Positions 59,164 through 64,000 of a DNA stretch of 64,000 bases are shown in pieces. The stretch covers positions 124,001 to 188,000 of the forward strand of contig NZ_WELK01000004.1 in assembly GCF_009799925.1 (NCBI RefSeq), given 5' to 3'. The notes under the pieces are model-generated. The model worked only from the letters and a program-made list of their open reading frames with translations. It did no database searches and was not told the DNA's origin. Numbering within the stretch: the stretch's first letter is position 1; each line of letters starts with the position of its first letter. A program made the translations under genes and the position numbers. The DNA is from Pseudomonas sp. R-28-1W-6. GTDB taxonomy: Bacteria; Pseudomonadota; Gammaproteobacteria; Pseudomonadales; Pseudomonadaceae.

Positions 59164-59181
59164 AAGCAAGGCCCGTGCCGC
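59164..59181 (-). promoter_or_regulatory. RpoN (sigma-54) promoter of flgA
   Basis: On the minus strand GGCACGGGCCTTGC: GG and GC ten bases apart, fitting TGGCAC-N5-TTGC with one mismatch at the first T. Transcription would start at about 59154. Confidence 0.55.
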
Positions 59182-59233
59182 CTGCTACGCTAGAGCCGAG
59201 TGTCAGGCAACACACAATAAAAGGAGTCTGGGC

Positions 59234-60166
59234 ATGGCCGGAGTATTGGACTCGGTTAACCAGCGTACCCAGTTAGTCGGGCAGAACCGCCTGGAGTTGC
59301 TGCTGTTCCGTCTCGACGGATCGCAGCTGTATGGCATCAACGTGTTCAAGGTGAAGGAGGTGCTGCAGTGCCCCAAGCTCACCATCATGCCCAAGTCGAG
59401 TCCGGTGGTGCGTGGGGTGGCCAACATCCGCGGCGGCACCATTCCGATCCTCGATCTGTCCCTGGCCACCGGCCGCAGAGGGCTGGATGACCTGAAGAAC
59501 AGCTTCGTCATCATTACCGAATACAACACCAAGGTTCAGGGTTTTCTGGTGCGTTCGGTCGAGCGCATCGTCAACATGAACTGGGAGGAGATCCATCCGC
59601 CACCCAAGGGCACCGGGCGCGATCACTACCTGACCGCAGTGACCCGGCTGGACCAGCAGTTGGTGGAAATCATCGACGTGGAGAAGATCCTCGCCGAAGT
59701 GGCGCCCATGTCGGAGGCGATTTCCGAGGGCGTGGTGGATGTCGAGACCCAGGCCAAGGCGGTGTCCAAGCGGGTGCTGATCTGCGACGACTCCTCGGTT
59801 GCGCGCAAGCAGGTCACTCGCTGCCTGGAGAGCGTCGGGGTCGAGGTGGTGGCGCTGAACGATGGCCGCCAGGCCTACGACTACCTGCACAAGATGGTGG
59901 AGGAGGGTAAGCAGCCGGCCGAGGAATTCCTCATGCTGATTTCCGATATCGAGATGCCGGAAATGGACGGCTACACGCTCACCGCGGAAATTCGTTCGGA
60001 TCCGCGGATGCAGAAGCTGCATGTGATTCTGCATACTTCGCTGTCCGGGGTGTTCAACCAGGCGATGGTGAAGAAGGTCGGCGCGGACGATTTCCTGGCG
60101 AAGTTCCGTCCGGATGACCTGGCTTCCCGCGTGGTTGAGCGAATCCGCAGTGCAGACGGAAACTGA
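59234..60166 (+). CDS. cheV: Chemotaxis coupling protein CheV
   Basis: 310 residues. A CheW-like domain (about 1-160: RLELLLFRLDGSQLYGINVFKVKEVLQ) is fused to a receiver domain (about 175-305) with DDSSVARK, phospho-acceptor Asp in LISDIEMPEMDG (about 239) and the conserved Thr/Ser and Lys (HTSLSG, 'GADDFLAKF'). It couples receptors to CheA and can buffer phosphate. ATG 59234 has AAGGAG seven bases upstream. A weak FliA-like TAGAG...ACAATAA precedes it. cheR follows 23 bases later. Confidence 0.95.
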   Translation: MAGVLDSVNQRTQLVGQNRLELLLFRLDGSQLYGINVFKVKEVLQCPKLTIMPKSSPVVRGVANIRGGTIPILDLSLATGRRGLDDLKNSFVIITEYNTKVQGFLVRSVERIVNMNWEEIHPPPKGTGRDHYLTAVTRLDQQLVEIIDVEKILAEVAPMSEAISEGVVDVETQAKAVSKRVLICDDSSVARKQVTRCLESVGVEVVALNDGRQAYDYLHKMVEEGKQPAEEFLMLISDIEMPEMDGYTLTAEIRSDPRMQKLHVILHTSLSGVFNQAMVKKVGADDFLAKFRPDDLASRVVERIRSADGN

Positions 60167-60189
60167 GGGGCTGGCCTTCAGGGGTTTTT

Positions 60190-61038
60190 ATGTATGGTGA
60201 GGCGGCATTAGTGTCTTCAGGAAATTTGGATTTCGAGCAGTTCCGGACCTTTCTGGAAAAGGCCTGCGGCATTTTATTGGGCAGCAACAAGCAGTACCTG
60301 GTTTCCAGCCGCCTCAACAAGTTGATGGAACAACAAGGCATCAAGACCCTCGGCGAACTCGTGCAGAAAATGCAGGCGCAGCCGCGCGGCGGTCTGCGCG
60401 AGCAGGTGGTCGATGCGATGACCACCAACGAAACCCTGTGGTTTCGTGACACCTATCCCTTCGAGGTGCTGAAGAACAAGGTGCTGCCCGAGATGATCAA
60501 GGCGGCGCCGAACCAGCGGCTGCGCATCTGGTCGGCGGCCTGCTCTTCGGGGCAGGAGCCTTACTCGCTGTCGATGACCATCGACGAGTTCGAAAAGACC
60601 AACCTGGGGCAGCTCAAGGCGGGGGTGCAGATCGTTGCCACCGATCTCTCCCCGTCGATGCTGGCCAACTGCAAGTCCGGCGAGTACGACAGCCTGGCGA
60701 TGGGCCGCGGCCTGTCGCAGGAGCGCCTGCAGCGCTATTTCGATCCCAAGGGACCGGGGCGCTGGGCGATCAAGGCGCCGATCAAGAGTCGCGTCGAGTT
60801 TCGCGCCCTCAACCTGCTCGACAGCTATGCCAGCCTGGGCAAGTTCGACATCGTGTTCTGCCGCAACGTGCTGATCTATTTTTCCGCCGAGGTGAAGAAG
60901 GACATCCTCACGCGCATCCATGCCACGCTGAAACCAGGAGGCTACCTGTTCCTCGGTGCGTCCGAAGCGCTCAACGCGCTGCCGGATCTGTATCAGATGG
61001 TGCAGTGCAGCCCGGGGATCATCTACAAGGTGAAGTAG
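60190..61038 (+). CDS. cheR: Chemotaxis methyltransferase CheR
   Basis: 282 residues. CheR N-terminal helical domain (DFEQFRTFLEKACGILLG), then AdoMet fold with 'RLRIWSAACSSGQEPYSL' (about 118) and 'FDIVFCRNVLIYF' (about 222). It methylates chemoreceptor glutamates, resetting signalling. No pentapeptide-binding insertion is obvious, so it likely acts with CheV-linked arrays. ATG 60190 has AGGGG close upstream; GTG 60211 is an alternative that gives the usual shorter N-terminus. Confidence 0.93.
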   Translation: MYGEAALVSSGNLDFEQFRTFLEKACGILLGSNKQYLVSSRLNKLMEQQGIKTLGELVQKMQAQPRGGLREQVVDAMTTNETLWFRDTYPFEVLKNKVLPEMIKAAPNQRLRIWSAACSSGQEPYSLSMTIDEFEKTNLGQLKAGVQIVATDLSPSMLANCKSGEYDSLAMGRGLSQERLQRYFDPKGPGRWAIKAPIKSRVEFRALNLLDSYASLGKFDIVFCRNVLIYFSAEVKKDILTRIHATLKPGGYLFLGASEALNALPDLYQMVQCSPGIIYKVK

Positions 61039-61060
61039 GGAACGTGCAACGCTCCAGCAA

Positions 61061-61090
61061 ACGGGAGGCCATTGGCCTCCCGTTTTCGTT
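61061..61090 (+). terminator. Rho-independent terminator after cheR
   Basis: 10-bp stem ACGGGAGGCC / GGCCTCCCGT with an ATT loop followed by TTTCGTTT. Confidence 0.85.
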
Positions 61091-61114
61091 TGTGGCGGCA
61101 ACCGACCTTGCCGG

Positions 61115-61176
61115 GCTTTGCCGCTTGCCCTGCCGGGAGCGGAAAAGCTTTGCCGCTTGCCGCCTTTTTTGCCGCT
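61115..61176 (+). promoter_or_regulatory. Repeated enhancer-like sites upstream of flgB
   Basis: GCTTTGCCGCTTGCC occurs at 61115-61129 and again, identical, at 61147-61161, a 32-base phase. A shorter copy TTTGCCGCT is at 61168-61176. They lie about 40-105 bases upstream of the -24 element. Such placement suits an NtrC-type activator (FleR is expected). Confidence 0.55.
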
Positions 61177-61216
61177 AATTTGTTAATAAGTTATTGAAAA
61201 ATAACGATAAAATAAA

Positions 61217-61233
61217 TTGGCACAGCCTTTGCT
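61217..61233 (+). promoter_or_regulatory. RpoN (sigma-54) promoter of flgBCDE
   Basis: TTGGCACAGCCTTTGCT: GG at 61219-61220 and GC at 61231-61232, ten bases apart, essentially consensus. It lies 52 bases upstream of the flgB start. Confidence 0.85.
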
Positions 61234-61284
61234 GTATATCTGGCACGGCACCACCAGATCGCCCAACGGCAAAGGTTCAAGGTC

Positions 61285-61692
61285 ATGAGCATCAGCTTCG
61301 ACAACGCACTCGGCATCCACGAAAAGGCCCTCGGCTTCCGCGCTCAGCGTGCCGAAGTGCTGGCCAGCAATATCGCCAACGCCGATACGCCGAACTACCG
61401 GGCGCGCGATCTGGATTTCGCCGCGGTGCTGGCCGAACAGAGCGCCAAGGGTGCGCGCCAGCCGGTCGGCCTGCAGCGCACCGATAGCCAGCACATCGCC
61501 GCCGAAGGCATCCAGCTGGCCGATCCGGCGCTGCGCTTCCGCACCCCGTTCCACCCGTCCATCGACCAGAACACCGTCGACATCCAGCAGGAGCAGTCCA
61601 ACTACGCCGAGAACGCGGTGCAGTTCCAGGCCAGCTTCACCCTGCTCAACAGCAAATTCAAAGGGCTGGTCAGCGCCCTGCGCGGCGAATAA
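61285..61692 (+). CDS. flgB: Flagellar rod protein FlgB
   Basis: 135 residues. Matches FlgB: 'KALGFRAQRAEVLASNIANADTPNYRARDLDF' near the start and the C-terminal 'NYAENAVQFQASFTLLNSKFKGL'. It forms the proximal rod inside the basal body. First gene of the flgBCDE operon; flgC follows 14 bases later. Confidence 0.95.
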   Translation: MSISFDNALGIHEKALGFRAQRAEVLASNIANADTPNYRARDLDFAAVLAEQSAKGARQPVGLQRTDSQHIAAEGIQLADPALRFRTPFHPSIDQNTVDIQQEQSNYAENAVQFQASFTLLNSKFKGLVSALRGE

Positions 61693-61706
61693 GGGAGATA
61701 CCTAGC

Positions 61707-62150
61707 ATGTCACTCGCCAGTGTTTTCAATATCGCCGGAACCGGCATGAGCGCCCAGAGCACTCGCCTGAACACCATCTCCAGCAACATCGCCAACGCCG
61801 AGACGGTGTCCTCCAGCATCAACCAGACCTACCGCGCGCGCCACCCGGTGTTCGCCACCATGTTCGAGTCGAGCATGCAGGGTGATCGCGGTTCGTTGTT
61901 CGCCGACCAGGACGAGGCCGGGCGCGGGGTGCAGGTGCTGGGCATCGTCGAGGACCAGAGCAGCCTGATGCCGCGCTACGAGCCGAACCATCCGGCCGCC
62001 GACGAGAAGGGCTACGTGTACTACCCGAACGTCAACGTGGTCGAGGAAATGGCCGACATGATTTCTGCCAGTCGCGCCTTCCAGACCAACGTGGAAATGA
62101 TGAACACCGCCAAGCAGATGATGCAGCGCGTACTGACCCTGGGCCAGTAA
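61707..62150 (+). CDS. flgC: Flagellar rod protein FlgC
   Basis: 147 residues. FlgC signatures 'GMSAQSTRLNTISSNIANAETVSS' at the start, the central 'GRGVQVLGIVEDQS' and the C-terminal 'NVNVVEEMADMISASRAFQTNVEMMNTAKQMM'. Rod assembly. ATG 61707 follows GGGAGA at about nine bases. Confidence 0.95.
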   Translation: MSLASVFNIAGTGMSAQSTRLNTISSNIANAETVSSSINQTYRARHPVFATMFESSMQGDRGSLFADQDEAGRGVQVLGIVEDQSSLMPRYEPNHPAADEKGYVYYPNVNVVEEMADMISASRAFQTNVEMMNTAKQMMQRVLTLGQ

Positions 62151-62172
62151 GCCGCGAACGAGGAGCGAGAAA

Positions 62173-62841
62173 ATGAGCGTTAGTGGCGTCAGTTCGGCCC
62201 TGGACCAGTACCAGATCAAACAGGACACCACGCAGAACAAGGAGCTTGGCAAGAACGAGTTCCTCAACCTGCTGGTGGCCCAGTTGAACAACCAGAACCC
62301 GCTGGAGCCCCAGGGCAACGGCGAGTTCATTGCCCAGCTGGCGCAGTTCAGCCAGGTCGAGGGCATCGAGAAACTCAACACCAGCATGGGCTCGCTGCTG
62401 TCCGGCTACCAGTCTTCGCAGGCGCTGCAGGCCTCCTCGCTGGTCGGGCGCAAGGTCATAGTGCCGACCGACAAGGCCGTGGTGGATACCGCGGAAACCT
62501 TCAAGGCCAGCCTGGTTCTGCCGGTCACCAGCAGCAACGTCTACGTCAATATTTACGACAGCGCGGGGGCTTCGGTGGGCCGTGTCAACCTGGGGCAGCA
62601 GGCAGCCGGCAATGTCAGCTTCATGTGGGACGGCAAGGATGCTAGCGGCAAAGTCTTGCCGCCCGGTACTTACAAGTTCGAGGCGCAGGCCACTTATGCC
62701 GATGGCACCAAAGGCCTCTACACCATGCTGCCCGCCAACGTCGACAGCGTCACCCTGGGCCAGAACGGCGGTGAGCTGACACTAAACCTTGCCGGCCTGG
62801 GCAGCGTCCCGCTGTCGCAGGTGCAGGTCATCGGTCAATAA
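62173..62841 (+). CDS. flgD: Flagellar hook-capping protein FlgD
   Basis: 222 residues. N-terminal 'NEFLNLLVAQLNNQNPLEPQGNGEFIAQLAQFSQVEGIEKLN' and the C-terminal FLG/Ig-like and tudor-like domains ('VSFMWDGKDASGKVLPPGTYKFEAQAT'). It caps the growing hook and is later discarded. ATG 62173 follows GAGGAGCGAGAAA. Confidence 0.95.
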   Translation: MSVSGVSSALDQYQIKQDTTQNKELGKNEFLNLLVAQLNNQNPLEPQGNGEFIAQLAQFSQVEGIEKLNTSMGSLLSGYQSSQALQASSLVGRKVIVPTDKAVVDTAETFKASLVLPVTSSNVYVNIYDSAGASVGRVNLGQQAAGNVSFMWDGKDASGKVLPPGTYKFEAQATYADGTKGLYTMLPANVDSVTLGQNGGELTLNLAGLGSVPLSQVQVIGQ

Positions 62842-62885
62842 CGCACAGATTGTAAGCGCCGACAGTAACGGCAAAGGAGAATTCC

Positions 62886-64000
62886 ATGGCTTTCAATATC
62901 GGGCTCAGCGGTCTGCGCGCGGCCACCAGTGATCTCAACGTCACCGGCAACAACATTGCCAACGCCGGCACCGCCGGCTTCAAGCAGTCGCGCGCGGAGT
63001 TTGCCGACGTGTATGCCGCCTCGGTGCTGGGCTCCGGCTCCAACCCCCAGGGTAGTGGTGTGCTGCTGGGCGATGTGTCGCAGCTGTTCAACCAGGGCAA
63101 CATCAACTACACGCAGAATGCGCTGGACCTGGCCATCAACGGCAACGGTTTCTTCCAGACCAGTAACAATGGTGAGGTCAGCTACACTCGTGCTGGTTAC
63201 TTCGGTACCGACCGCGACGGCTACATGGTCAATAACTTCGGCTATCGGTTGCAGGGCTACGCAGTGGATGGCAATGGTAATCTGCAAAATGGTGTTGTGA
63301 GCGATATACAGATTCGTACCGCGGCTCAAGCGCCTCGCGCCACCGAGAATATCGCACAAACCTTCAACCTCAACTCGAATAACGCTGTACCAACAACCGT
63401 ACCTTTCAATCCTGCCGATCCGACTACCTACAACTCGTCGACTTCGACCAATATCTACGATACTCAGGGTAATGCTCATCAACTGACCCAGTACTTCGTC
63501 AAGACTGGGGCCAATACTTGGGATATGAATGTACTGATTGATGGACGTAACCCGGCGTCGCCAGAAACTACGCTTCCTGGACCGCCTCCTTCTCCAAACC
63601 TCCTTGCCACATCGCCGTTCACCGCGAATCTAACCTTCAGTGCCTCTGGCCAATTGCTGTCGACTGCGTCTGCCGATTTCACAGTGAATCTCGATGGCAC
63701 CATTGACTTGACCAATTGGGTACCGGCTGCGTCGGATAACTCTGTTCCTCCTGTATGGAGTGGTAACGGCGCCAATGCGGCGACTGCGGGTATCAACATC
63801 GATTTTCGCGACGCTACCCAGTTTGCTAGCACCTTTGCTGTCACCGCAGTCGATCAGGATGGCTACACCACTGGTGAATTGGCCGGTCTGGAGATCGACG
63901 ATACCGGGGTGATATTTGCTCGCTACACCAATGAGCAATCACTGGTTCAGGGGCAGATAGTGCTTGCTAGCTTCGCCAACGTGCAGGGGCTGACACCGGT
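62886..64000 (+). CDS. flgE: Flagellar hook protein FlgE (partial, C-terminus missing)
   Basis: About 371 residues are visible, running off the right edge. The N-terminal rod-type helix (GLSGLRAATSDLNVTGNNIANAGTAGFKQSR) and beta region ('YTRAGYFGTDRDGYMVNNFGYRLQGY') are conserved, and the later part (from about 63290) is a Asn/Ser/Thr-rich variable domain, as in FlgE D2/D3. That part is lower in GC than the surrounding sequence. ATG 62886 follows AGGAGA. Confidence 0.95.
   Translation, partial: MAFNIGLSGLRAATSDLNVTGNNIANAGTAGFKQSRAEFADVYAASVLGSGSNPQGSGVLLGDVSQLFNQGNINYTQNALDLAINGNGFFQTSNNGEVSYTRAGYFGTDRDGYMVNNFGYRLQGYAVDGNGNLQNGVVSDIQIRTAAQAPRATENIAQTFNLNSNNAVPTTVPFNPADPTTYNSSTSTNIYDTQGNAHQLTQYFVKTGANTWDMNVLIDGRNPASPETTLPGPPPSPNLLATSPFTANLTFSASGQLLSTASADFTVNLDGTIDLTNWVPAASDNSVPPVWSGNGANAATAGINIDFRDATQFASTFAVTAVDQDGYTTGELAGLEIDDTGVIFARYTNEQSLVQGQIVLASFANVQGLTP

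Noticed and set aside
59191..59220. FliA promoter of cheV
   Set aside because: TAGAG...ACAATAA fits the consensus too loosely; kept only as a remark.

Overview
The window is a high-GC stretch of chromosome from a Pseudomonas-type gammaproteobacterium. The reasons are gene content and style: a flgZ-flgN-flgM-flgA / cheV-cheR-flgBCDE flagellar block, metH-cti-nfuA, pyrD-rmf-rlmL-dacB-yggL, an OprD porin, an HPP/DUF1272/GlxA-AraC operon, RpoN-type -24/-12 promoters, and small Pseudomonas-style repeats. Almost everything is intact, densely packed core-genome coding sequence. I see no rRNA, tRNA, CRISPR array, prophage, complete insertion sequence or classical defence island.

Layout. 1-9 kb: partial radical-SAM RNA methyltransferase, two small lipoproteins, DUF1883 protein, a PAS-GGDEF protein, an exported protein, a two-TM-pore channel, a Tat-exported multicopper oxidase and a pnuC/NR-kinase salvage pair. 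9-20 kb: metH, cti, nfuA, then a four-gene operon (GlxA-type AraC regulator, DUF1272, HPP, MFS) and small proteins. 20-30 kb: speE, a six-TM chemoreceptor, an LtaS-like phosphoglycerol transferase, and a divergent AraC regulator beside an overlapping trio (Baeyer-Villiger monooxygenase, HSL-type esterase, SDR) that looks like a ketone-to-ester-to-alcohol degradation unit. 30-46 kb: RraB-like protein, pyrD, rmf, rlmL, dacB, yggL, dgt and large c-di-GMP proteins. 46-57 kb: a diguanylate cyclase, an EAL protein, amt with RpoN/NtrC-like control, an OprD porin, an MBL hydrolase with divergent TetR, a CPA2 antiporter, a DUF5610 protein and a glutaredoxin-like protein. 56.5-64 kb: flagellar/chemotaxis genes, with flgE running off the right edge.

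Two themes run through the window. First, c-di-GMP signalling is concentrated here: three GGDEF/GGEEF proteins (each with an RxxD I-site), one EAL protein, one HD-GYP protein and the PilZ flagellar brake, the last next to the flagellar genes it should control. Second, a family of short MITE-like elements with inverted ends and target-site duplications is inserted exactly at gene ends, so that one copy of the duplication is itself the stop codon of the neighbouring gene. That pattern, the regulatory architecture at flgB, flgA and amt, and the BVMO operon are the most interesting observations. I found no convincing wholly new multi-gene system.
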